DNA of 64,000 nt from Chryseosolibacter sp964551035 (lineage in GTDB: Bacteria; Bacteroidota; Bacteroidia; Cytophagales; Cyclobacteriaceae), in NCBI GenBank assembly GCA_964551035.1, contig CAZKBK010000002.1, forward strand, positions 165,391-229,390. Direction: 5' to 3'. The notes beneath the pieces were generated by a model, which saw only the letters and a list, made by a program, of their open reading frames with translations, ran no database searches and was not told the origin of the DNA. The position numbers and the translations under genes are program-made. Positions within the stretch are counted from its first letter, which is position 1, and every line of letters starts with the position of its first letter. This document shows, in pieces, positions 1-9,100 of the stretch.

Positions 1-1
1 G

Positions 2-691
2 GCGGAAGCCGATTTCAAAAAACTCTATTTCATCCCGCAGATTGAAACCCGCCTTCAATTTTGCCTGGCCAACCTGCGTTCGGATGACAGCATTGCCCGG
101 GAGAAAATGACCAGGGACCTCGAGTTGATCCAACGCGAACTCGGCCAGGAACTGGACCAGTTCGGTCGTGACAAGTTCGCGCGCATCACTGACCTGGAGA
201 TATCGCGCTTCGATTCAACGGTCTATCGGGAGACCAACGTCTTCCTCGAACAACTGAAGAACTATTACACGAAAATGTTTAACCGCGCGGATCAACTCAA
301 GGAGGCACGTGTTCGCGAGTTGACCGACACGGAGGAGAAGGAAGCGCGGTTCATCTCCTTCCGCGACGACTATCACAACGAGACCATCACCGAACTGGTG
401 AAGAACATGGCGGAGCGCAATCGCATCGTCGAGAGCGATGGCAGGCTGGTTCAAAAGATATATCCTATTTACAAGAACCCCGAGCCTGACCACCTGGTGG
501 ACTTTGATGCGCAGTTCTACATGCCGGAGAAACATTTCCTGAGCCGGAACGTCGACACCTTCTGGTTTAATACCGGGGTGATCTGGTCCATGAGCTTTGT
601 GCTGAGTATGCTGCTGTACTTCGACGCCCTTCGACGGGTTATTGATGGCATCGGAGATCTGTTCACCAACCCGCTGAACCGGCGCAAGTGA
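2..691 (+). CDS. C-terminal part of a large membrane-anchored protein (ABC-transporter-like), 5' end outside the window
   Basis: The reading frame is open from base 2, so the gene begins upstream of the window; about 229 residues remain. The visible part is a long, charged, mostly helical region rich in Glu, Arg and Leu, followed by one hydrophobic segment near the end (WFNTGVIWSMSFVLSMLLYF) and a short basic tail. This arrangement resembles the C-terminal end of large Bacteroidota ABC transporters that fuse ATPase and permease parts, but no ATPase motif lies inside the window, so the assignment is tentative. The YdcF-type gene starts 12 bases after its stop, which suggests co-transcription. 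Confidence 0.5.
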   Translation, partial: AEADFKKLYFIPQIETRLQFCLANLRSDDSIAREKMTRDLELIQRELGQELDQFGRDKFARITDLEISRFDSTVYRETNVFLEQLKNYYTKMFNRADQLKEARVRELTDTEEKEARFISFRDDYHNETITELVKNMAERNRIVESDGRLVQKIYPIYKNPEPDHLVDFDAQFYMPEKHFLSRNVDTFWFNTGVIWSMSFVLSMLLYFDALRRVIDGIGDLFTNPLNRRK

Positions 692-703
692 AAGCGCTGA
701 CCT

Positions 704-1471
704 ATGTTTTTCGTTCTTTCCAAAACGGTAAGTTTTTTGGCCATGCCGCTGACGATTGTCACGGTGCTTTTAGTGCTGGGCGTGGTGTTGCGCAATGCCC
801 GGTGGAAAAGACGTTGCCTTTACGGCGGGCTTGCGCTGTTCCTTTTGTTTTCGAACCCGTTTCTGGCCAATGAACTGATGCGTGCGTGGGAAGTTGCGCC
901 CACGGCGTACAAATCCATCGGCCCGCGTAAAGTTGGCGTCGTCCTTACCGGCGCCACCATTCCCGACATCGAACCCAGCGACAGGGTTTATTTTCATCGT
1001 GGCGCGGACCGGGTTATCCATGCTGTCCAACTCTACAAGCTGGGGCTGATCGAAAGCATCCTGGTCAGCGGCGGCGTGGGAAGAATAATTGAGAATGTGG
1101 CGCCTGAGGCGGAGAGGTTCCGCGAGGTGATGATCATGATGGGGGTGCCACCTGACGACATCATCATCGAAACGCAGGCAGCCAACACCCATGAAAACGC
1201 GGTGGAAGTGGCGCGCATCATCCATCAGCGGGGAATCGAGCCGTCAGAATGCCTGCTCATTACGTCCGCCTTCCACATGCGCCGGGCGCTCGCTTGCTTT
1301 CGGAATGAAGGCATCGCAATGGACCCTTTCGCCACCGACTTCTACGCCTATCCCCCCGTCTACTACCCGGACGCGTTTCTTATTCCCGATGCCGACGCAC
1401 TAAAAGTATGGGAAAAATTGTTCAAGGAATGGATCGGCATGGTGGCGTACAAGGTGGCCGGATATATCTAA
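704..1471 (+). CDS. YdcF/ElyC family (DUF218) membrane protein
   Basis: The 255-residue protein has two N-terminal hydrophobic segments (about residues 8-30 and 38-56) and then a DUF218 domain. The domain shows the family's hallmarks: a beta strand VGVVLTG near 77-83, the SGGVG loop at 122-126, and the NTHEN motif at 161-165. Family members (SanA, ElyC, YdcF) are inner-membrane proteins linked to envelope integrity and peptidoglycan or lipid-carrier metabolism under stress; the exact reaction is not known. The ATG follows the preceding stop by 12 bases, and the rhodanese gene starts 11 bases downstream, so the three probably form an operon. Confidence 0.85.
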   Translation: MFFVLSKTVSFLAMPLTIVTVLLVLGVVLRNARWKRRCLYGGLALFLLFSNPFLANELMRAWEVAPTAYKSIGPRKVGVVLTGATIPDIEPSDRVYFHRGADRVIHAVQLYKLGLIESILVSGGVGRIIENVAPEAERFREVMIMMGVPPDDIIIETQAANTHENAVEVARIIHQRGIEPSECLLITSAFHMRRALACFRNEGIAMDPFATDFYAYPPVYYPDAFLIPDADALKVWEKLFKEWIGMVAYKVAGYI

Positions 1472-1482
1472 CTTATTATGTT

Positions 1483-1872
1483 ATGAAACGTATTCTGATT
1501 TTTTTGATGGTGGCGTTTTCCGCAACAGCGGTCGCCCAGGAACGCGTCTACGAAGTCCTGGGCCCCAAAGATTTTCGTGAAAGACTGCAAACCACCGACG
1601 ACGCGGTGTTGCTCGACCTCAGAACACCGGAGGAGCTCCGGGAAGGGAAGCTTGAAGGCGCGTCCCAGCTCGATTATTTCCTCAAGGATTTTGAGGATCG
1701 CGTAGCCGAACTCGACAAGACCAAGCCCTACTTTATTTACTGTGCCGGCGGCGGGAGGAGCAGCGAGACCCTGGAACTGATGAAAAAACTCGGCTTCAGT
1801 GCGGTGTATGAGCTGAAGGGCGGCATGACCGCGTGGATGAAGAAAGGGTTTCAAGTTGCGAAAGACAAGTGA
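1483..1872 (+). CDS. Periplasmic rhodanese-like domain protein
   Basis: The start at 1483 is preferred over an upstream in-frame ATG at 1408 because it gives a clean signal peptide (MKRILIFLMVAFSATAVAQ) and does not overlap the previous gene. The mature part, about 110 residues, is one rhodanese domain with the DLRTPEE strand near 45-51 and the active-site loop CAGGGRS at 87-93, Cys87 being the predicted sulfur carrier. It probably acts in the periplasm as a persulfide or thiol-handling protein; the substrate is unknown. The stop is followed within eight bases by an array of ACGAATG-type heptamers. Confidence 0.85.
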   Translation: MKRILIFLMVAFSATAVAQERVYEVLGPKDFRERLQTTDDAVLLDLRTPEELREGKLEGASQLDYFLKDFEDRVAELDKTKPYFIYCAGGGRSSETLELMKKLGFSAVYELKGGMTAWMKKGFQVAKDK

Positions 1873-1879
1873 CGGACTT

Positions 1880-2120
1880 CGAATGACGAAGTACGAAGTA
1901 CGAATGACGAATGGGAAGAGCGGGGTCGGGTTGAAAATTCAACCCTGTGTGGATCGAATTACGAATTTACGAACTACGAATGACGAATGACGAATGACGA
2001 ACAGGAAGGGTGAGCTTGGCGTTGAAGGTACGCCCCGTACTTCGTCCCTGCCGTCTGGTTTAATCCATCCACCGGGATCTCTCGTCAATTTACCTATCCT
2101 TCATCATTCGTAATCATTGC
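1880..2120. repeat. Inverted pair of ACGAATG-type heptamer elements
   Basis: Bases 1880-1914 read as five heptamers of the form CGAAKKR, and 1955-2002 as a second run, with one 8-mer. Each run is followed by a GGGAAG..CGGGGT..GTGTGGAT tail. From about 2036 to 2120 a diverged copy appears in the opposite orientation (GGTTTAATCCATCC, then CATCATTCGTAAT). The same element with the same tail recurs at 46791-47160 and in shorter form at 2424, 13461 and 15666. No gene is visible between 1873 and 2454. Confidence 0.8.
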
Positions 2121-2223
2121 TGTCCGGGGAAAGTCCTCGCGTGACGTGTCAACTTTACTTGTCATCGTTCACCTTGCCATCAACAAGCGCATTCCATAGC
2201 CCGCTCCAGGGCCGCGGGGCCCC

Positions 2224-2307
2224 GTCCCTACAGATTTGCCGCTGATTTTGATCCGCGCATGCCCCTGCCAGGCCGAAGATAAAAATATGCGTCAAATCTG
2301 CAGGGAC
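2224..2307. repeat. 15-bp near-perfect inverted repeat with 54-bp loop
   Basis: GTCCCTACAGATTTG at 2224-2238 pairs with CAAATCTGCAGGGAC at 2293-2307 with one mismatch. There is no following T-run, so it does not look like an intrinsic terminator. It could be the ends of a small non-autonomous element or a structured RNA; nothing else supports either reading. Confidence 0.5.
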
Positions 2308-2423
2308 TGTGGAGACTCAGGCGCGAACAGGGGGGTGCTATTTTCAAACTCAACTCAAATCGCCGATTCTGGTCTACGAACAAAGGTTACATGTAAAATT
2401 CTAATTTTTACCGGACAACAATG

Positions 2424-2451
2424 ATTCGTAATTCGCCATTCATCATTCGTA
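2424..2451 (-). repeat. Four heptamers (ATTCGTA type) next to a stop codon
   Basis: Four consecutive 7-mers (ATTCGTA, ATTCGCC, ATTCATC, ATTCGTA) are the reverse complement of the ACGAATG family. They end three bases from the stop codon of the minus-strand gene at 2455. Confidence 0.75.
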
Positions 2452-2454
2452 ACT

Positions 2455-2703
2455 CTATTTCCCCTGCCGTAAGATTCTCACGATCGATCCAACGGCAATC
2501 ATTACCCACACGACGTTGATGAACATATTTGCCCAGGCGTCCTTGGCAACGGAATAAACGATCAGCAGCCCCGCCCCGGTCAGGTTCAGGGCAATAAAGG
2601 TCCACGAGTCGGGTTTTATCCGCTTGTAGCTGTTCAGCCCATAGGCAATCAGCACGGCGAGTGCGCCGGCAATTCCCGTCGCCTCCACAAAAAAATCATT
2701 CAT
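2455..2703 (-). CDS. Small CBU_0592-like membrane protein
   Basis: The protein has about 82 residues from the ATG at 2703; an alternative ATG at 2718 adds five residues. It has three hydrophobic segments and the pattern of the CBU_0592-like family (G-A-x-x-V-L-I-A-Y near the start, P-D-S-W in the middle, and a hydrophobic C-terminal helix). Function is unknown for the family. It lies 37 bases downstream of the lactonase gene on the same strand and is probably co-transcribed with it. Confidence 0.7.
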   Translation of the reverse strand: MNDFFVEATGIAGALAVLIAYGLNSYKRIKPDSWTFIALNLTGAGLLIVYSVAKDAWANMFINVVWVMIAVGSIVRILRQGK

Positions 2704-2739
2704 AGCAAAGTTTGTCAAATGATAGGTCGCCCGTATCGG

Positions 2740-3738
2740 CTACCGCATCTTTATCCGCAACAAATACTGTTGCGAAGTAATGTAGAGCGTGCGGTCGTTG
2801 TCGGCAAGGGCGCAGTTCGCGGTCGGCTCGGGCAATTTGATCTTGCCAAGGACGTTGCCTCCGGAATCAAAGATCCAAATGCCACCGGGACCAGACGCGA
2901 ACACGTTTCCTTGGCCATCAATCTTCAGGCCATCGGGCAAGCCGGGTTCCGACGTGAAGTCGGTCGCATCGAAAAAAATCCGGCCGTTGGAGAGGCTGTC
3001 GTCCCCGTCGATATCGTAGGCGTACCACATTGGCTTCGACGGGTCGGAATTGGCGATGATCAATGTCTTTTCATCGGGCGTGAGGGCAATTCCGTTTGGC
3101 CGTGAAAGCGTATCCACGAGCAGGGAGACGACACCCTCGGGGGAGACTTTGTAGACGCCCTGGAATGGGAGTTCCCTGGAGGCATCGTCCTCCTGGCGCG
3201 GCAGGCCGTAGGGCGGGTCGGTAAAGAAGAGATCTCCGTCGCTGCGATAGACAGCGTCATTGGGGCTGTTGAACCGCTTGCCCTGATAGCGGTCGGCGAT
3301 GGTAACGAATGCCGGTGACGGGTTGTCATACCCCGCATTGAGGCGCGCCACCCGGCGGTCGCCGTGCTGGCAGAGAACGAGATTCCCCTCGCGGTCTACG
3401 AGCAACCCATTGGACCCCGGTTCCCGGCTTTGGGAAGGCTCCGAGCCCGTGTACCCCGAGGGTGAGAGAAATACATCTACGCCATCCTCAGGTGTCCATT
3501 TGTAGACGGTGTTTGCCGGGACGTCTGAGAAGAGCAACATCTTCTCCGCCGCGACCCAGACCGGCCCCTCACTCCAGGCGTAGCCCTCGCCGAGCACCTC
3601 GGCGGCCGCGTCTTTCCGGATCAGTTCATTGATGGCCGGGTCTGTCCGCTCGATGGTCCCCAGGGTCTGCACCTCCTTTCGTGGTGAACACTTCACGAGG
3701 GATGAGCACATGATCAAAAGAATTATTTTATTCCACAT
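2740..3738 (-). CDS. SMP-30/gluconolactonase family protein, exported
   Basis: The preferred start at 3738 gives an N-terminal hydrophobic segment ending in LVKC, a poor but possible lipoprotein site; the frame extends to 3783 without a better start. The remaining ~315 residues form a six-bladed beta-propeller of the SMP-30/LRE type: W-S-E-G-P-V-W early on, the N-D-A metal-ligand segment (NSPNDAV), D-P-P-Y-G, and the R-P-N-G-I-A motif with a following D. Relatives hydrolyse sugar lactones such as gluconolactone with a divalent metal. An export signal suggests a periplasmic role in sugar-acid use. It probably forms an operon with the small membrane protein downstream. Confidence 0.85.
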   Translation of the reverse strand: MWNKIILLIMCSSLVKCSPRKEVQTLGTIERTDPAINELIRKDAAAEVLGEGYAWSEGPVWVAAEKMLLFSDVPANTVYKWTPEDGVDVFLSPSGYTGSEPSQSREPGSNGLLVDREGNLVLCQHGDRRVARLNAGYDNPSPAFVTIADRYQGKRFNSPNDAVYRSDGDLFFTDPPYGLPRQEDDASRELPFQGVYKVSPEGVVSLLVDTLSRPNGIALTPDEKTLIIANSDPSKPMWYAYDIDGDDSLSNGRIFFDATDFTSEPGLPDGLKIDGQGNVFASGPGGIWIFDSGGNVLGKIKLPEPTANCALADNDRTLYITSQQYLLRIKMR

Positions 3739-3844
3739 AAAAGCGGTTGAGACGTCCAAGATAGGAAAGGCAAAGGTAGCCACAAAGACAAGAGGGTTCG
3801 AGGATGGCTGATGACGAGCTAAAGATGTAAAACGCCCGGTTATG

Positions 3845-4640
3845 TCAGTGCTGCAAGGGCGCGGCCTCCCTGGGTCGGTCGGGAGCGATCGTTTTTGAGT
3901 TGAATTGTTTCAAGGAGAAGACGTGCAGGGTATAGGCGAGGGGAACCAGCAGGCCGGGCAGGAGCGATATCGGGAATGCGGCGACCACCGTGTTTGACGG
4001 TTCCTCCATGAACACGCGAATTGGGCTTGGTGTGGACAGGATGGCGATGGTGACAATATTAATGAGAAGGCCAAGACAAATGATGTTCATTAATGAGAAG
4101 GCCAAGACAAATGATGTTCCGGGCAATAACAAACGCCCTGGACGTTCTTTGTCGCGCGACAAGGAGTGCAACGACCGGGGCGGTAATGCCCGCAAGGATG
4201 TCGAAGTTCATGCCTTCGAAGGTCATTTGCTCTGGCAACATGTGAGCGGCAAACAGTGCCCACAGCAGGAGCTCAACGAAAAAGCGAAAGCTCTGGAGCC
4301 TGATAATGCGAGCCGGGGAAATTTGGCCGAGGACCGTGGTCATCCCTGGCGATACGGTGAGTATGATGACGGCGACCAGCGGCGGAAGGAGAATGGGCAT
4401 GAAGTTGAAAGGGAAGATTGAAAACCTCATCATCATTCCTGAGCCGGACCAAATGGCCACGAATATCACCCAGGCGCAGAGCAACCCGGTTGCCCAGGCG
4501 ATGGTACGGCGCTTTCGATTGACGGTCCACGACGTCAGGCCGATACCGTTCTTCATTTCACGCATGAGCAGGCCAAAGTACGCCAGGGTTAAGGCGGGGA
4601 AGCCTACCCGGGCGATGAGAAATAACGTTTCCGATTCCAT
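3845..4640 (-). pseudogene. Seven-TM-like membrane protein gene broken by a 31-bp tandem duplication
   Basis: Two overlapping minus-strand frames encode the two halves of one hydrophobic protein. The 5' half (start at 4640, or 4661 with a further upstream ATG) ends shortly after N-I-I-C-L-G-L-L-I-N; the 3' half repeats these same ten residues in another frame and continues to 3845. The cause is a perfect 31-bp tandem repeat at 4058-4119. Removing one copy from 3845-4661 leaves 786 bases, an uninterrupted 261-residue frame. The protein has several membrane segments and no family I recognise. Either the gene is inactivated, or the duplication is a sequencing or assembly error, or it is a reversible slippage site. 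Confidence 0.8.
4058..4119. repeat. Perfect 31-bp tandem duplication
   Basis: The 31-bp unit starting ATTAATGAGAAGG and ending GATGTTC occurs twice without a gap (4058-4088 and 4089-4119). Because 31 is not a multiple of three, it shifts the reading frame of the gene at 3845-4661. Confidence 0.95.
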
Positions 4641-4700
4641 AGGGCGGAAGTGTGGTCGCAACGTTTAACGGATGCGCTCGGGGGGGAGTTTCACGGCGTC

Positions 4701-4731
4701 AAAAAAAAGAAGGGCCACATTGTCGTGGCCC
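4701..4731 (-). terminator. Intrinsic terminator after susD
   Basis: On the minus strand a 7-bp perfect stem (GGGCCAC/GTGGCCC, six-base loop, 4712-4731) is followed by eight U residues (A-run at 4701-4708 on the plus strand). It lies about 40 bases after the SusD stop and closes the sigma-FecR-SusC-SusD block. Confidence 0.85.
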
Positions 4732-4767
4732 CTCAATACACCCTAAAGTTTTAGAACGAGCAATTTG

Positions 4768-6159
4768 CTATTGATCCCACCAGACGTGTCCATACAAACT
4801 TTCTTCACCATTGAACTGGCGCTGCACGGCGGCGGCGTAGTTCTCAGCATTGTTGAACTGTTCGTTTTCAACGTACATCTGCCGGGTAGGAACCGCGCGT
4901 CCAAGTGGCGACACCATGTTGTTGGGATAGCCGGTCCTTCGGTATTCAGCCCAAGCCTCATAGCCATTCATGAAGAGATGGACATATTTCTGCGTGGCTA
5001 TCTGTTCGTAGCCATTTGCCGCGTTATACGTGATGGCCGGCTCCGCAAGGAAATTAGCCAGGCTTCCGTTCGAGCCGGTCCATTGCAACAGAGACTGTTC
5101 AATGGCATCGTTGTAGTAGGCCTCAGCCTGGACGTCACCGCCTGCGACCCAGCCACGTTTTGCCCCTTCAGCCAGGGCAAACAGGAGTTCACTGTAAGTG
5201 ACCAGGTAGACCGGGGCATCCTGAGCCCACAACGCTGTTCCCAATAAAGAAACGGTAGACGCATCCACGACACCCTGTGTTCCGAACTCGAGTCCCGTGT
5301 ACTGACCGTTTGCGTCAGTGCGGCCAAATACGGCGAGGCGGGGGTCGTTTACAGGTGCCATATGGTCCACCAGCGTTTCACTGAGCGCCCACCATTCTCT
5401 TCCAAGGCCCAGTTCAGGATCGACTTGGCTGAACCAGTAGCTCTGGTGGTTTGCATCACCCAAATGGTAAAAAATGAAGTTGTCGGAATTGGACTCCATG
5501 ATGCCTGCGGTAGCCGCCGCGTTAAATTCTGTGTTGGCGGTAGACTCGTTGACTTCCGATAGCCGGAGCGCCATTAACATACGGATCGAGGCGGAGAGCT
5601 TTTTCCACTTTTCCATGTCCCCATCGTAGACAATGTCATCGGATATGCTTTCGCTCACGTCGATCTGCGCCTCGGCCTCCTTAAGTAGGGCAAACAGGCT
5701 CGTATAGATTGACTCCTGTGTGTCATAGACAGGCGTCAGATCCTCCGTGCCTTTGAGTGCTTCCGAATACGGAACATCGCCCCACCGGTCGGTCACATGC
5801 CAAACGAAGTAGGCTTTTAGAATCTTTGCCACAGCCTGCTGATTAGGTGTGCCCATGTCGTTGTCGAGTACCGTTTGCAGGTTCATGAGCGGTCCCTGGT
5901 ACCAGCCGTAGAAGCTGGTGCTCGTGACGGGGTAGAGCGACACATCCTGATACTCCACCTCGGCAAGATATTGTGCAAGAAACTGGCCGCTGAGGTTATG
6001 ACTGACGTCTTGTAGCGCTATTTGCGCATTGGCGATCAGCTGTCCCGCCGAGGCCTGGCTGGGATTGTTGGGATCGATGTTGATATCGTCCTCGAAGGTT
6101 GTACAGGCACCGAGGAGGACGCCTGCAACCAAGGCTATATATATCTTTTTCATCATCAT
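4768..6159 (-). CDS. SusD/RagB family outer-membrane lipoprotein
   Basis: Three consecutive ATG codons (6159, 6156, 6153) follow the SusC stop directly; I chose the first. The product has about 463 residues, with a lipoprotein signal ending LLGAC and then the N-terminal D-P-N-N-P motif typical of the SusD_like_2 group. Aromatic-rich helices (SFYGWYQGP, SYWFSQV) and the C-terminal Y-A-E-A/E-Y-R-R-T-G-Y-P segment match the family. SusD proteins are surface lipoproteins that form a lid on the SusC channel and bind the imported nutrient. The nutrient cannot be read from the sequence: no glycoside hydrolase or peptidase gene is part of this operon. Confidence 0.93.
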   Translation of the reverse strand: MMMKKIYIALVAGVLLGACTTFEDDINIDPNNPSQASAGQLIANAQIALQDVSHNLSGQFLAQYLAEVEYQDVSLYPVTSTSFYGWYQGPLMNLQTVLDNDMGTPNQQAVAKILKAYFVWHVTDRWGDVPYSEALKGTEDLTPVYDTQESIYTSLFALLKEAEAQIDVSESISDDIVYDGDMEKWKKLSASIRMLMALRLSEVNESTANTEFNAAATAGIMESNSDNFIFYHLGDANHQSYWFSQVDPELGLGREWWALSETLVDHMAPVNDPRLAVFGRTDANGQYTGLEFGTQGVVDASTVSLLGTALWAQDAPVYLVTYSELLFALAEGAKRGWVAGGDVQAEAYYNDAIEQSLLQWTGSNGSLANFLAEPAITYNAANGYEQIATQKYVHLFMNGYEAWAEYRRTGYPNNMVSPLGRAVPTRQMYVENEQFNNAENYAAAVQRQFNGEESLYGHVWWDQ

Positions 6160-6163
6160 TCTT

Positions 6164-9100
6164 TTAAAAAGTAACATTGAGGTTCAAACCATAGGATCTT
6201 ACCGTGTTCAACTGGCCCGACTCATACCAGCTGATTGCCTGGGCGCCCACGGAGAGTTCTGACGGGTCGAGGCCCTTGGGAGCGCTCTGCCAGATCATCG
6301 CCGGATTCCGCATGATGAACGCGAGGTTCACGCGCTGAACCGGAAGGTTTCCGAGCAAAGCTTTTCCGAAAGAATAACCGACCCGCACTTCTCTCAGCTT
6401 GACGTACGACGCGTCGTAGATATTGTCTTCGTAGATCCTTCGCGCCACCGTATTGTAGTAGGTAACAGGGTCAACGTATGAGGTCACCTCCAGGTCAGTG
6501 TCAACGTCGATGCCGTCGACGCGAATTCCGCCGCCTTCGGCTACCGGCTCGCGCACCTGCACGCCTTTGTCGTTGATCGCAACGGTCTCAAGATCCAGTC
6601 CTGTCCGCTGTGCCAGGGACTTTGACCTGCTAAAGAACTGGCCTCCGCTCTGGAAGTCGATCATGGCCGATATTTGAAAGTTCTTGTACCGGATCAAGTT
6701 TTGCAGGCCGCCCGTAAAGTCGGGCATGACCGTTCCGAAGTCGTGCGTCGCATCGGTGTATAGCGGCAGATAGTAGCCGCCATCGGGATAATCTTCATCT
6801 TCATTGAATTCAACCAGGATCTTGCCCGTTTCTTCATCACGCTGGTACGCCTGTGTAACAAGACTGCCGAACGGTTTGCCTTCATAGGAGTTCAGGTACG
6901 CCGTAACACTGGAGTAAGTACTGCTATAGTGCGGATAAACATCCTGGTCGGGGTGCAATTCCACCACCATGTTGCGGTTGCGGTTGATGTTGAAGGAGAC
7001 GTCCCAGGTGAATGACGATGTCTTCACGGGCGTGCCATTCAGCGTGATTTCAATGCCCTTGTTCTCGATGAGCCCGGCGTTGATATACACGGAGCTGTAG
7101 CCACTCGTGCCAGACACGTTCAGCGGGATGATCTGATCCCGGTTTTGCTGGTTGTAGTAGGTAACGTCGAGACCCAGCCGGTTTTGGAACAGTTTCAAAT
7201 CGATACCCGCTTCATAGGAGTGGGCAAACGATGGTTTGATGTCAGGGTTCACCTGCGTGTTGGGCACCGCAAGGTTGACCACCGCACCATATGGGCTACC
7301 AATCGAATAGGTTGGTGAAATGAGGTATGGACTGAGGTCAGAACCTGCCTGAGCATAGCTGACCCGAAGTTTGCCCAAACTCAGGGCCGTCACGTTCACC
7401 AACTCACTGAAGACAAAACTACCCGAGATGGAAGGGTACCAGTAGGAGTTGTGCGCCGCCGGAAGCGCCGAGGAGACGTCGTTCCTGATCGTTGCGTCGA
7501 CAAAATAAATTCCTCTGTACCCGAGCGACATCAGGGCGTAGGCGCTTCTGATTTGCTTGCGCCTCAGTGTTGACGAGACCGTTGGCCTGTCGATAGACGC
7601 CTCGATGTTGTAGAAATTCGGCGTGGAAAGCCCGCCTTCCGTTTGCTGGGTAAGGCTCGTGTAGTTCAGGTCATAATGGTTTGCGCCAAGGCTCGCATTC
7701 AAGGAGAAATCGCTCCAGTTCTTGGCGTACTGCGCCAGGAATTCATAGTTCATTTCCCTGCCCTGATACTTTCCGACGAAATACGACGGTGTGCCCGTTC
7801 CGCCAAACGCCGTTCTTTCTTCAATATTCTGGGTGTAGGTATCCGTTCGGATGTTACCGCTTAATGTAAGATCCTCAATGACCTCATACGTTAACCCGAA
7901 ATTTCCGAACAACCGGTCGCGGTTATCAGCGTTGGTGTTCTCATAGGCGATGAAATAGGGGTTATTCCAGTATGCGGGGATGTTGTGGGTAAACTGACCT
8001 GGGTCTCCCGTGATCTTGTTCAGCCGATGGTTCCAGTGCAGGACCGTTCCATCCGCGTACTTGTAGTCCTTCAGGCGATTCATGTCAACGCTGCGTTGGA
8101 ACCATTGACCCATGTATCGCGAGCCACCTTCAGAACCCTGGTAGGGGCGTACGCCGCTGTTTCGGGCATAATTGACGTTAGTAGAGAAATTCAGCTTCTC
8201 GGAAAGGTCAACACCCAGGGCCAGGCCGAAGTTGTTGCGCTTTAACCATGTATTCGGCTCGATGCCCTGAATTCGCGTGTCATTTACGCTGACCCTGAAG
8301 TTGCTGTTTATACCTCCCCCCGAAACGGTGACCCCGTTGTTGACGTTGCTTCCGGTTTCATAGTAGTTTTCAATATTGTCCGGATGAGGAACAAAGGGAG
8401 TAAGTTCACCAAAGTTCGGGTCCTGCGGGTAGAAGCTGTAGAATTGGCGCACGGGTGTTCCATCCATTCGCGGTCCCCAGCTTTCGTCAGCCTGGAGATG
8501 GACGTACGGGTCGCCGTTTGGAAGCGTACTGAACGTCTGGCTATAGCCACCGCCGTAAAGATTCTGGTAGGGCATGATGTTCCCCACTTTCTCAACGGAA
8601 ACCGCGGAGTTGAGTTCCACGGTGACCTTCCCCGAACCCCTTGCCCCCTTTTTGGTGGTGATCATCACCACGCCATACTGTCCCCTGATCCCATACAATG
8701 CGGATGCCGCGGGCCCTTTCAGAACGTTCACTGATTCAATGTCCTCCGGATTGACGTCCTGGGCGAGGTTTCCATAGTCGGCGCCAAAGCTGCCGGCAAA
8801 GTTTGCGTTCGAGATGGGTGTGCCGTCCACGACGATCAGGGGCTGGTCTGTACCATTGATCGAATTAACACCGCGGATCTTGATCTTTTGCGTGCCACCC
8901 ATGCTCGCGCCGGATGATCCAACCACCTGCACACCTGCAATCTTACCGGCGAGCGCGCCGAGCACATTCTGGTCTTTGGTGAACGTGAGGTTTTCGCCTT
9001 GCACTTCCTGTGTGGAGTATCCGAGTGACCGTTCTTCCCGGGAGATGCCAAGCGCCGTCACAACCACCTCGTCGAGGGCCGTGATGTCGGCTTCCAGGAT

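Noticed and set aside
2236..2424. 62-residue open frame in the gap after the rhodanese gene
   Set aside because: It overlaps the inverted repeat and has no protein-like pattern or supporting context.
1873..2454. CRISPR-like array from the regularly repeated heptamers
   Set aside because: Units are 7 bases and contiguous without spacers, and no cas gene is present.
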